A DNA stretch of 64,000 nt from Terriglobia bacterium. Lineage in GTDB: Bacteria > Acidobacteriota > UBA6911. A model generated the notes under the pieces. The model had not been told where the DNA came from and made no database searches. It saw only the letters and a program-made list of their open reading frames with translations. Numbering within the stretch: the first letter of the stretch is position 1; each line of letters begins with the position of its first letter. Location: NCBI GenBank assembly GCA_020072565.1, contig JAIQGI010000003.1, forward strand, positions 1 through 64,000, read 5' to 3'. Positions 35,588 to 43,820 of this stretch are shown piece by piece. A program made the position numbers and the translations under genes.

Positions 35588-35595
35588 GTTTCTGC

Positions 35596-36165
35596 TTAGA
35601 ACCAGTAATTGCGGCTCCGCGAACGCTGCAGGATGCGGCGTACATAGTTGCGGGTTATGGGAAAATCTACCAGCGAAAGGTAGTAATTTTCCGGGGAAGC
35701 GCCAGCAGGCACCGGTTTGGAGACCGCAAGCCGCAACCAGTTGTCCGCCCGTGCCTCTCCGGCGTTATAGCGAAGCAGCGCAAACAGGACGGGGTCGGGT
35801 GAGAGTTTGTACAGATCCAGCGACTGCCTCAGATACCAACAGCCGATCTCGACATTCAGCCTCGGCTCCAGGAGCCTCATCTCGTCATTTATCGGAGGGA
35901 ATCCGTTGTGCGCGGTAAAGTCTGTTGCCGCCCTCATGGTCACCTGCATCAGACCCAATTCACCTGAAGCGCCTTGAATTTCGGGGCGGAACCAGCTCTC
36001 TTCATAAACGATCGCCTTGACCAGATAGAAATCAACGTCGTTCTGTGCAGCTGCCTGGCCGATGATTTCGTCGAACCGGGTGGTTCGATAGTTCAGCCAG
36101 GATCCCGCTGCGGCCGCGAGCAGGACCACCAGCCCGATTCCGATCCAGACCCGGCGACGCGTCAA
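35596..36165 (-). CDS. Membrane-anchored lytic transglycosylase (SLT domain)
   Basis: Cleaves peptidoglycan glycan strands to anhydromuropeptides. 189 residues: an N-terminal helix (WIGIGLVVLLAAAAGSWL) as anchor or signal, then a Slt70-type lysozyme-like domain with IVYEESWFRPE (catalytic E56), GELGLMQV, and RYNAGE near the C-terminus. The start is a TTG whose last bases overlap the TGA of the upstream PP2C gene, so the two are coupled. Confidence 0.85.
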   Translation of the reverse strand: MTRRRVWIGIGLVVLLAAAAGSWLNYRTTRFDEIIGQAAAQNDVDFYLVKAIVYEESWFRPEIQGASGELGLMQVTMRAATDFTAHNGFPPINDEMRLLEPRLNVEIGCWYLRQSLDLYKLSPDPVLFALLRYNAGEARADNWLRLAVSKPVPAGASPENYYLSLVDFPITRNYVRRILQRSRSRNYWF

Positions 36166-37979
36166 AGATCCTCTCCGACCTTGAGAATGAATGCTGTCAT
36201 ATCGTCATGCTGCTCCATGCCACGAGTGAACTTGTTGAGTTCGCCGGACAGCGTTCTGAGGATTTCTCTCGCCGTCTGGTGCGATTTTCTGCGCAGAGCG
36301 GCTGCCAAACGGTCGCGGCCGAACTCTTCCCCCGATTCATTGAGGGCTTCCGTCACGCCGTCGGTATAAAAAAGGATCAGATCGCCGGGGCGCAACTGGG
36401 TTCGTCCCGCGGCGTAACGCGACCGGTCAAACATCCCTAGCGGCGTGCCTCCTGCGGACAACTCCTGGCTGGATCCGTCGGCACGCAGGAGGAGGGGCGG
36501 GAAATGGCCCGCGTTGGACCATCGACACAGCCCGGCTTTCACTTCCAGAACGGCGTAAAACAAGGTGACGTAGGTCCGTTTCTTGACATCGCGAAACAGG
36601 CGCCTGTTGACATGGTACAGCGTCCGGGAGGGAGAAGAGTTCAGCCGGGCGGCGAAGCGTAAGGCGCTGCGTGTGGCTGCCATGGTTATGGCCGCCGCGA
36701 CACCCTTGCCCGAGACATCGCCGATTGTCAATACGATGTGATCACCGTCCATCCAGAGGAAGTCGTAGTAGTCACCTCCCAGGCTCTCCGCGGGCTTGTA
36801 GACCGTCGCGATCTCATATCCTTTCAGCTGCGGCGCTGTGCTGGGAATCATACTGCGTTGCAGGTCCCGGGCGAGGGCGAAATCCGTCTCGAGCTTCTGT
36901 TCCTTGGCCAGGACCTGCTGAAACAGCTGAGCATTGTCGATGCTGACCGCCATCTGCCGGGCCAGCATCTCCAGAATCTCCAGCCGTTCCGGCTTGAAGT
37001 ATTTCGGGTTGCAGCTCTCGACCACCAGGCCCCCCAGGAGCCGGTGCCGCGAGATCAGGGGGATGGCTACCTCCGATTGCGTCCAGCAGCCTGCGGAGGC
37101 CCTGACGCTGATCGCGCGCCCGTCGTTCGGCAAATCGGTCGACACCAGGGTCTGGCGCTCGCGCACCGCGTGCCCGAGCAGTCCCACACCGATCGGGAGG
37201 CTCTGAAATCGTGACACCGTTTCTTCGGCGTAACCGATGGCGACTTTCAACTCCAGGCATTGACGCTCGGCATCGTATAGAAAGATGCCGAGGATTTCAT
37301 ACTCGATCACGCGCCGCATGAGCGTGGCAATCCGGTTCAGGAGTTCATCCAATTCGAGTATGGATGTCATCTCCTTGGCGATCTCACTGATCACCCGCTT
37401 GGCCAGGGCATCGCGTGATTTTTCTTCATAGAGGCTGGCATTTTCGATGGCCACGGCTATTTGTGCCGCCAGCGGTGTCAGCGCCCCCAGATGGTGCTGC
37501 CGGAAGAAACCCCTGAGCGCGCTTCCCAGAACCAGCACACCGATGGTCCGATCCTTGATAATGAGGGGCAACACCAGCTCAGCCTTCGGCCTCCTGCCGC
37601 TCACGGTCTGGACAGGTATATAATCGCGATCCTGCTCGACATTGTTTACCACGACCGGCCGGCCCGTGCGCACCGCCCTGCCGACCAGACCCTTGTGGAT
37701 GCTCAGACGCTGGAAAGTCCGGTAGGACTCTTCACTGAACCCGACGGAGGTCTTCCAAATGAAATGCTCGGAGTCTTCATCGATGAGCAGAATCGCGAAA
37801 AAATCATAGTCGATGAACCGGAGGGTCATCTGCGCCACCTTCTGCAGCAGCTTGTCGAGATCAAGGATGGACGTCAGCTCGACGCTGATTTCGTTCAGCA
37901 GCTGCGAGGCCGAGTCGAGAATTGCGAGTTTATTCCGGCTGGCGGATTCAGGACGGGGGGAATAACTCTTTCCTGACAT
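36162..37979 (-). CDS. Tandem-GAF PP2C-type serine phosphatase (RsbU/SpoIIE family)
   Basis: A 605-residue cytoplasmic regulator. Two GAF domains (about 30-175 and 195-345; each introduced by a similar LTSILDLDKLL/MTSILELDELL helix) precede a SpoIIE phosphatase domain (about 365-600) with GGDYYDFLWMDGDHIVLTIGDVSGKGVAAAITMA, VTLFYAVLE, WSNAGHFPPLLL and LILFYTDGVTEALN, so the metal-binding aspartates are intact. Such enzymes dephosphorylate anti-anti-sigma (STAS) proteins; no such partner is adjacent. The two GAF domains are probably an internal duplication. Coupled to the lytic transglycosylase gene. Confidence 0.92.
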   Translation of the reverse strand: MSGKSYSPRPESASRNKLAILDSASQLLNEISVELTSILDLDKLLQKVAQMTLRFIDYDFFAILLIDEDSEHFIWKTSVGFSEESYRTFQRLSIHKGLVGRAVRTGRPVVVNNVEQDRDYIPVQTVSGRRPKAELVLPLIIKDRTIGVLVLGSALRGFFRQHHLGALTPLAAQIAVAIENASLYEEKSRDALAKRVISEIAKEMTSILELDELLNRIATLMRRVIEYEILGIFLYDAERQCLELKVAIGYAEETVSRFQSLPIGVGLLGHAVRERQTLVSTDLPNDGRAISVRASAGCWTQSEVAIPLISRHRLLGGLVVESCNPKYFKPERLEILEMLARQMAVSIDNAQLFQQVLAKEQKLETDFALARDLQRSMIPSTAPQLKGYEIATVYKPAESLGGDYYDFLWMDGDHIVLTIGDVSGKGVAAAITMAATRSALRFAARLNSSPSRTLYHVNRRLFRDVKKRTYVTLFYAVLEVKAGLCRWSNAGHFPPLLLRADGSSQELSAGGTPLGMFDRSRYAAGRTQLRPGDLILFYTDGVTEALNESGEEFGRDRLAAALRRKSHQTAREILRTLSGELNKFTRGMEQHDDMTAFILKVGEDL

Positions 37980-38202
37980 AGAAGCGCAGCACTCTCAAGG
38001 GACGTCGTAGACTGGAAACAAAATGCTATGTCATTTATTCCGGGGAGTCAAAACTTTTGGCCCCAAGACCAAAGCACATACGCGATGATTCTGGGAATAG
38101 TATTGGCTTACTCAGCGGCCCCGTTGGTTGCAGGCACTGTTTGTGGAATCCGCACGACTCCCAAATAAGCCTTTTTCATGCGCGTCGGCAGGAACCGCCC
38201 TG

Positions 38203-38233
38203 AAAACAAACGAAGGCCCCGCGCTCCGGGACC
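38203..38233 (-). terminator. Rho-independent terminator of the small basic-protein gene
   Basis: On the minus strand GGTCCCG (38227-38233) pairs with CGGGGCC (38215-38221) over a five-base loop (one G-U pair), followed by TTCGTTTGTTTT. It begins about 30 bases after the stop at 38265. The DNA between here and the PP2C start at 37979 shows no gene. Confidence 0.65.
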
Positions 38234-38264
38234 TCCGTCCTTGGAATTGTGGTTCCGGCGGTAG

Positions 38265-38543
38265 CTATTTCTGACGACCCTTGTCTTTGCGCCACTTGTC
38301 CCAGTAAGCCTTCATCCGCGCCGATCGCCGTTCCCGTTCCTCCCTGGAAAAGCGCGATCGCCTCCGCGCCTTGATCGCCTTCTTGACGACGGGAGCGGCT
38401 GCCCCTGCGGACAACACTGCCTTCGCCGCTCTGCCGCGTCTCAACTCGCCGGTCAGGGCTGCGATCTCTTCATCAATCTGCTTCTTCTTATTCTCAAGAG
38501 ACTCGAGTGCCAGTTCCAGTATTCTCAGTCGTTCACTCGGCAT
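38265..38543 (-). CDS. Small coiled-coil/basic protein of unknown function
   Basis: A 92-residue protein. The N-terminal half is a coiled coil (LRILELALESLENKKKQID and so on), the middle is alanine-rich, and the C-terminal 35 residues are very basic (KARRRSRFSREERERRSAR then MKAYWDKWRKDKGRQK), suggesting nucleic-acid binding; this RxxMKAYW tail is seen in small uncharacterised bacterial proteins. AAAGG lies upstream of the ATG. It is a self-contained unit with its own promoter, an inverted repeat over the -10 box and a terminator, which supports an autoregulated gene. Confidence 0.7.
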   Translation of the reverse strand: MPSERLRILELALESLENKKKQIDEEIAALTGELRRGRAAKAVLSAGAAAPVVKKAIKARRRSRFSREERERRSARMKAYWDKWRKDKGRQK

Positions 38544-38581
38544 GAAGTATATCCTTTCGCAGAAGGTTGTCCACCCACACA

Positions 38582-38619
38582 GGTGTATTCTAAGTACTAC
38601 ACCCCTCGATATATGTCAA
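38582..38619 (-). promoter_or_regulatory. Promoter with overlapping operator-like dyad
   Basis: On the minus strand a perfect -35 TTGACA (38614-38619), a 17-base spacer and a weak -10 TACTTA (38591-38596). A dyad GGTGTA-N10-TACACC (38582-38587 and 38598-38603) is centred on the -10 box, the position expected for a repressor site. It drives the small basic-protein gene. Confidence 0.5.
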
Positions 38620-39065
38620 CAAGGATCGTTTGTACGGGCATCCAATTCCCGCCAAAGAATGTTGCATCGTCGGCGCCTAAAAAACAAAAAAGGTGCTAAT
38701 CATCCGTAAACAGGAGTCGATATGAGGAACAGCACCAGGAAAATTCAATCGCAGGCAATGGGAGGTTACTGACCTTTCGACCTGCTTATGTGCGGGACGT
38801 TGCGTATCAGGCGGAGAAGCGCTCGGTTGGTTATACACGGGTGAGGGGACCGCATGCCGCGCCGCGGCCCGCACACCATTCCTCCTCTTACCTTCACTAC
38901 ACCCTCGATCGCCGGGCATAATGAAAAAGCAGACAAACGGGCATTCCCGCTTTCCACTCCGCACTGGGGCATAACTGAATTGTTTGTGGAAGATCGGAGT
39001 GTTCTCTGTTTCAATCCCTGCATTGGCAATATAGACCGTTGCAGGGAACAGACATGTGCGTGACG
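38620..39065. other. Intergenic region with no supported gene
   Basis: About 450 bases. Open frames on both strands are short, lack ribosome-binding sites and show no family resemblance. Nothing structured was found. Confidence 0.5.
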
Positions 39066-39368
39066 CTACGGCTCACGGCTGATTCTGTAACTGAAGAAGT
39101 ATTTCCGGAGGCGCAGCCACAGATAGGTGGTGCTGGCGCCGACCAAAAACATCACGATGATATTGTTATTCAAACTCGTTTGGATGGAGACGTGCCGGCT
39201 GTATGCGGCGATGGCGCCCATGATAAAACTCAGCGCTGCCAGGAATGCCTCTGTTAGCCTGCTGGGGGCTGTGGATCGCCGGAAATGTTCCCAGCCGAGG
39301 GATACCAGATAGGAAGATGACGCCGCGGCAATTGCCGGCAGAAGCCAGGTATCTAACGAGAAAATCAT
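39066..39368 (-). CDS. Small integral membrane protein of unknown function
   Basis: A 100-residue frame with three hydrophobic segments (about 8-25, 40-60 and 68-88: LPAIAAASSSYLVSLGW, AFLAALSFIMGAIAAYS, IIVMFLVGASTTYLWL) and a basic end. GGAAGG lies about 10 bases before the ATG. No homologue is recognised, and no partner gene lies nearby, so it could be a chance hydrophobic frame, but the ordered helices favour a small membrane protein. Confidence 0.5.
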   Translation of the reverse strand: MIFSLDTWLLPAIAAASSSYLVSLGWEHFRRSTAPSRLTEAFLAALSFIMGAIAAYSRHVSIQTSLNNNIIVMFLVGASTTYLWLRLRKYFFSYRISREP

Positions 39369-39844
39369 CGGCGCTCTTCCTTCCCCGGATTCCTACTGCC
39401 TTTCTCCCCCGGCACCTTCCGTGCCTTAGAATATAAGGATATCATGTCACATCCGCTGCCGGAACCCGCGAGGCTGCATCCCGTAACAAAACAACCCTCT
39501 TAGACCCTCTTTGATCTCATGAGATCCATACAAAGTGGGAAATCTTCATTTTTTGAAAAGATTTTTCAGCACTTCACTCTCCCTGCGCTCTGCAAGGCAA
39601 GACTGCAAACCCGGGTTCTTCCTCTGCGATTTGCCGGGTCGCCTCACGGATCCATGATTTGTACGAAACCGGTTCCTAGGTTTTGTGGGTTTCGTGGTTG
39701 CTGACCTGGTTGCAGCCGCCAGGCTGCGCGGAAGCGACGCCAGTGAGGTTTCTTGCCTGAAGTTGTGCCGTCCCGTGTGAGCGGCGGCAAAGATCCGGGT
39801 ATCGGATTCTCTGGATTTCACGAACTGGTTGTCGACGCATCCGG
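39369..39844. other. Intergenic region upstream of the fumarase gene
   Basis: About 480 bases without a supported gene. Contains short phrases such as GGTTTTGTGGGTTTCGTGG (39679-39697) that resemble other non-coding phrases in the window. No tRNA or repeat array. Confidence 0.45.
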
Positions 39845-39853
39845 TGATATAAT
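39845..39853 (+). promoter_or_regulatory. Extended -10 promoter for fumarase
   Basis: TGATATAAT, a perfect TATAAT (39848-39853) with the extended TG, identical to the element before the penicillin-binding protein gene. Transcription would start about 39860, leaving a leader of about 70 bases before the fumarase ATG. Confidence 0.5.
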
Positions 39854-39928
39854 GGAAGCCCTGAGCTGTGTCGCAATCCTTTGAGGGGAATTTCTTTCAG
39901 GCATTATGTGCCATGAGGTTCAACACGT

Positions 39929-41455
39929 ATGGAACAATTTGAAAAGAGCATGCTTGAGTTGATAACCCAGACTTCCACGAACTTGCCGCCCGACGTCCGC
40001 AGCAGGATGGCTGCCGCTTTGGCCATGGAGACACCAGGAAGCCAGGCGGCATCCGCGCTCGACGTCATGGTCGTCAATGTGGACATGGCACTGGCCGATT
40101 CCGGGCCGATCTGCCAGGACACCGGCCTGCCCACATTCGAGATACGCACGCCGATCGGGACGAACCAGTTGAAGATGAAAGACAAGATTTTCTCGGCGCT
40201 GGCGGAGGCCACCCGACAGGGCAAACTGAGGCCCAATTCGGTCGATTCGATCACAGGAAAGAACAGCGGCAACAATCTGGGGCCGGGGTCACCGACTCTG
40301 CACTGGAGCCAGTGGGAGAACAATGATGAGATTGAGGTCAAGCTGCTGCTGAAGGGGGGCGGCTGCGAAAACAAAAACATCCAATACTCGGTTCCATGTG
40401 ATCTGCCCCATCTGGGCCGGGCCGACCGGACGCTGGACGGCGTGCGCAAATGCATCCTGCACGCGGTTTGGCAGGCACAGGGGCACGGCTGCTCTCCTGG
40501 TGCCCTCGGCGTGGCCATCGGAGGGGATCGCACCTCCGGATATCAGCACGCCAAAGCACAGCTCTTCCGCACGCTCGATGACGTGAATCCGGACCCCAAA
40601 TTGGCCGCTCTCGAGAATTACACCGTGTCCGTTGCCAACACGCTTGGTATTGGGGCCATGGGATTCGGGGGGGCGGTTTCTCTGATCGGCTGCAAGATCG
40701 GCGCCCTGAACCGTCTGCCCGCCTGCTACTTTGTTTCTGTTGCCTATGATTGCTGGGCTTTCCGGCGCCTGGGCGTGATCCTGGACGAGCAGACCGGAGC
40801 CATCAAGCGTTGGCTCTACCGCGATGCCGGCGTTCCCGAAAAGCAGATGGCCACCGGCGGAGGCTTTCAGCGGACGGGCAAGGAGATTGTGCTGCAATCG
40901 CCCCTTTCAGAGACGGCAGTTCGCAGCCTGAAGGTAGGCGACATTGTGCTGCTGCGCGGCGACATGTACACGGGACGCGACGCCGTCCACGCTCATCTCA
41001 TGAAAAACCCGGCCCCTGTTGACCTTTCGGGCGCACTCCTCTATCACTGCGGGCCCGTGGTGCTGAAGCAGAACGGCGGCTGGAAGATGACCGCCGCCGG
41101 GCCAACGACCTCCATCCGCGAGGAACCGTACGAGGCGGAGGTCATCAAGCGCTACGGCGTCCGGGCCGTCATCGGCAAGGGCGGCATGGGCGCCAAAACT
41201 CTTGCCGCCCTGAAGGACTTCGGTGCGGTTTATCTCAACGCGATCGGGGGTGCAGCGCAATATTACGGCCGCTGCATCAAGAGCGTGAAAAATGTCCACC
41301 TGTTGGAGTACGGGGTGCCGGAGGCAATGTGGCATCTGGATGTCGTGGATTTTCCCGCGATCGTTACCATGGATGCGCACGGCAACTCCCTCCACGCGGA
41401 TGTAGAAAAGGCCTCCGCTGCCGTCCTGGCGAAGCTGGCCGATCCGGTTTTCTGA
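39929..41455 (+). CDS. Fumarate hydratase, class I (single-chain)
   Basis: [4Fe-4S] fumarase interconverting fumarate and malate in the citric acid cycle. The 508-residue chain joins the alpha-type domain (ICQDTGLPTFEI, KNSGNNLGPGSP, GCENKNIQYSVP, HGCSPGALGVAIGGDRTSGY, GCKIG: the cluster-binding cysteines) to the beta-type domain (LRGDMYTGRDAVHAHL, GPTTSIREEPYE, GKGGMGAKTLAALKDFGAVYL). This fused form is normal for class I enzymes. No obvious ribosome-binding site precedes the ATG. The next gene, pcm, follows after about 100 bases on the same strand. Confidence 0.95.
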   Translation: MEQFEKSMLELITQTSTNLPPDVRSRMAAALAMETPGSQAASALDVMVVNVDMALADSGPICQDTGLPTFEIRTPIGTNQLKMKDKIFSALAEATRQGKLRPNSVDSITGKNSGNNLGPGSPTLHWSQWENNDEIEVKLLLKGGGCENKNIQYSVPCDLPHLGRADRTLDGVRKCILHAVWQAQGHGCSPGALGVAIGGDRTSGYQHAKAQLFRTLDDVNPDPKLAALENYTVSVANTLGIGAMGFGGAVSLIGCKIGALNRLPACYFVSVAYDCWAFRRLGVILDEQTGAIKRWLYRDAGVPEKQMATGGGFQRTGKEIVLQSPLSETAVRSLKVGDIVLLRGDMYTGRDAVHAHLMKNPAPVDLSGALLYHCGPVVLKQNGGWKMTAAGPTTSIREEPYEAEVIKRYGVRAVIGKGGMGAKTLAALKDFGAVYLNAIGGAAQYYGRCIKSVKNVHLLEYGVPEAMWHLDVVDFPAIVTMDAHGNSLHADVEKASAAVLAKLADPVF

Positions 41456-41552
41456 GGAGGCCAAACGGCAATGAACCCAGCCGGCCGGGAAGGCAGGTGT
41501 TCGGAACGAACACGAACGTCTCCCCGGCCGGACCGCAACTCAGCAAGGGAAC

Positions 41553-42320
41553 ATGCAAGGCGCAAGACTCATCTTGCTTGTGATGACCCTGGCCGCGAGC
41601 ATGCAAGGATGCTCCTCCCACATGCTTCCAAGCCGTAGCGAAGAACCGCAGAAGGCAGCGCCTTCCGACCGCGAGCAGCTGCTCCTCCAGTTGCGGGAGC
41701 GGATGGTCCGCGAACAACTTCAGGACCGGGACGTGAAGGATGCTCGGGTCCTGGCTGCCATGCGCAAGGTGCCGCGCCACAGGTTCGTGCCGGACGATCT
41801 GGTCGATGCCGCTTACGACGATAATCCCCTCCCCCTCGTGCTCGGCCAGACGATTTCCCAGCCCTACATCGTAGGCTACATGACTCAGGCTCTCGAACTC
41901 CGGGGCGGTGAGCGCGTCCTCGAGATCGGGACAGGTTCCGGTTATCAGGCGGCGGTGCTGGCGGAGCTTGTCTCCGAAGTGTATACCATCGAGATCCTGC
42001 CTGAGCTTACTGCACAAGCCCAATCGACACTGAACGCCCTGGGATATAAAAACATCCGGATCCGTTGCGGGGATGGCTACATGGGCTGGCCCGACGCCGC
42101 CCCGTTCGACCGCATCATCGTAACTGCTGCGCCGGACCACATCCCTCAGCCGCTCATCGACCAACTCAAGCCGGGAGGCAAGATGATCATTCCGGTAGGC
42201 AGTCTGGATCAAGATCTGGTGCTGCTCGAGAAGAACGATCAGGGCATCAGCCGCCGCTCCACCATTCCGGTGCGCTTTGTGCCGATGACCGGCCAGGCCC
42301 AGCGCAAGCGCAAAGACTGA
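41553..42320 (+). CDS. pcm: Lipoprotein-type protein-L-isoaspartate O-methyltransferase
   Basis: Methylates isoaspartyl residues to start repair of damaged proteins, using SAM. 255 residues: RMVREQLQDRDVKDARVLAAMRKVPRHRFV, the SAM loop VLEIGTGSGYQAAVLAEL and the PIMT end KPGGKMIIPVG are complete. Unusually, the N-terminus MQGARLILLVMTLAASMQGC is a lipoprotein signal with a lipobox ending at C20, followed by about 30 polar residues, so the enzyme appears to be exported and lipid-anchored. AAGGGA precedes the ATG. Convergent with fahA. Confidence 0.9.
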   Translation: MQGARLILLVMTLAASMQGCSSHMLPSRSEEPQKAAPSDREQLLLQLRERMVREQLQDRDVKDARVLAAMRKVPRHRFVPDDLVDAAYDDNPLPLVLGQTISQPYIVGYMTQALELRGGERVLEIGTGSGYQAAVLAELVSEVYTIEILPELTAQAQSTLNALGYKNIRIRCGDGYMGWPDAAPFDRIIVTAAPDHIPQPLIDQLKPGGKMIIPVGSLDQDLVLLEKNDQGISRRSTIPVRFVPMTGQAQRKRKD

Positions 42321-42352
42321 AACCGGCCGTTGATCGCGGCGAAACACTTCAC

Positions 42353-42412
42353 CGCAGAGATAGCAATGGTTCAAGCTCTGCGATCTCAGCGCCCTCTGCG
42401 TTGAGGTTTTTT
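42353..42412. repeat. Short repeat/hairpin element between pcm and fahA
   Basis: CGCAGAG (42353-42359) is the reverse complement of CTCTGCG (42376-42382). The latter begins three tandem 9-base units, GCTCTGCGA, TCTCAGCGC, CCTCTGCGT (42375-42401), followed by TTGAGGTTTTTTGCGG. The hairpin plus T-run could terminate pcm. The 9-base unit recurs at 32134-32160. The element overlaps the fahA stop codon. Confidence 0.5.
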
Positions 42413-43738
42413 GCGGTCCAAGAATTCCGCAGGTTCGATTCTGCCGCTGCAGGCGCCGAATCCGATGCGCGCCAGTCCAGGCCGTTCGCAATAACCGCGC
42501 AGGATCACCTCGTCGCCGTCCTGCAGAAAAGCCCGGGCTTCACCACCGGGCAGAGGGATCGGCTTCTGACCACGCCAGGTCCTCTCGAGGAGGCAGCCGC
42601 GTTCGTCTTCCTGCTCTCCTGAAACGGTGCCACTCGCAACCAGATCGCCGGGGCGAAGATTGCAGCCGTTGCTGGTGTGGTGCGCGATCAATTGCGCCGG
42701 AGTCCAGTACAAATCTCTGAGATTCCCGCAGCTGATGCGCACCGGTGAAATTCCCTTCTCCTCCATGCGGCTCGACCGCAGCCAAGCTTCGAGTGTGAGG
42801 TCGATGCCGCCACGCTGCGCGGTCCGAGGCGAGGACAGGTGCGGAAGCGGAAGCGGATCGCCAGGAGGGCGCTGGCAGGCGGAGATGCGATAGGGCTCCA
42901 GGGCTTCCAGGGTCACGACCCACGGCGATACGGTGGTCGCAAAGTTCTTGGACAAAAACGGCCCAAGCGGCTGATACTCCCATCTCTGGATGTCCCGTGC
43001 CGACCAGTCGTTCACGAGGCACAACCCAAAAATGTGCGCCTCAGCCTGCTCGATCCCAATCGGCCTGCCCATGGGATTCCCAGGACCTATGAAAAAACCG
43101 ACCTCCAGCTCATAGTCCAGGAGTTGGGTCGGCATTACGCTGGGTGGCCCGGCTGCCTCCTCTGCAACTTGCCCAATCGGCCTGCGCACGGGTGTACCGC
43201 TGACGATGATGCTGGAGGAACGGCCATGGTAGGCGATGGGAACATACTTGTAGTTGGGAAGCAGCGGATTATCCGGCCGGAACATGCTGCCGACATTCCG
43301 TGCATGGTACGCCGACGCGTAGAAGTCGGTGTAGTCGCCGATTTCGCAGGGCAGGAGCATATCGACCTGCCTCATCGGCAGAAGCATCTCCTCCCGGCGC
43401 GGGTGGTCTTGAAGCTCGTGCGCTTCCGCCCGCAGCAACCGGCTCAGATGCAGCCGGAGGGCCCTCCAATAACTCGGGCCAAGCGCCATAAGACCATTGA
43501 GTGCAGGCCGGGCGCACGTTTCGGCGGCATCTGCGGCGGCGCCCTCCAACAGGCCCTCCCGGAGACACGCGGATAGGTCGAGAACTCGGTCACCGATCGC
43601 GACTCCGACGCGTGCAGCTTCTTCCCTGTCCCGTCGTTTGAAGACACCAAAGGGGAGGTTTTGAATGGGAAAGTCGGTCGCCGGGTCCTGTGCCGACGTG
43701 ACCCAGCAGCCCAGCTCAATCCCGTGTGTTTCATTCAT
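42386..43738 (-). CDS. fahA: Fumarylacetoacetase
   Basis: Hydrolyses fumarylacetoacetate to fumarate and acetoacetate, the last step of tyrosine/homogentisate breakdown. 450 residues with an N-terminal SH3-like domain and the catalytic FAH domain: DYTDFYASAYHARNVGSMFRP (metal-binding D, general-base H), YHGRSSSIIVSGTP, DYELEVGFFIGPGNPMG, DWSARDIQRWEYQPLGPFLSKNF and GDLVASGTVSGEQEDERG. Start ATG at 43738. Fourth in line after nadE, pncB and the unknown 295-residue gene, with an 82-base gap. No homogentisate dioxygenase or maleylacetoacetate isomerase gene lies in the window. Confidence 0.94.
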   Translation of the reverse strand: MNETHGIELGCWVTSAQDPATDFPIQNLPFGVFKRRDREEAARVGVAIGDRVLDLSACLREGLLEGAAADAAETCARPALNGLMALGPSYWRALRLHLSRLLRAEAHELQDHPRREEMLLPMRQVDMLLPCEIGDYTDFYASAYHARNVGSMFRPDNPLLPNYKYVPIAYHGRSSSIIVSGTPVRRPIGQVAEEAAGPPSVMPTQLLDYELEVGFFIGPGNPMGRPIGIEQAEAHIFGLCLVNDWSARDIQRWEYQPLGPFLSKNFATTVSPWVVTLEALEPYRISACQRPPGDPLPLPHLSSPRTAQRGGIDLTLEAWLRSSRMEEKGISPVRISCGNLRDLYWTPAQLIAHHTSNGCNLRPGDLVASGTVSGEQEDERGCLLERTWRGQKPIPLPGGEARAFLQDGDEVILRGYCERPGLARIGFGACSGRIEPAEFLDRKKPQRRGR

Positions 43739-43820
43739 ATGGAAAGATCCAGGGGGGGCGTATTTGCAAGAGTCAAAAAATCTGCCTCAATTCTGACTTC
43801 TGCAGAAACGCCCCCGAATC

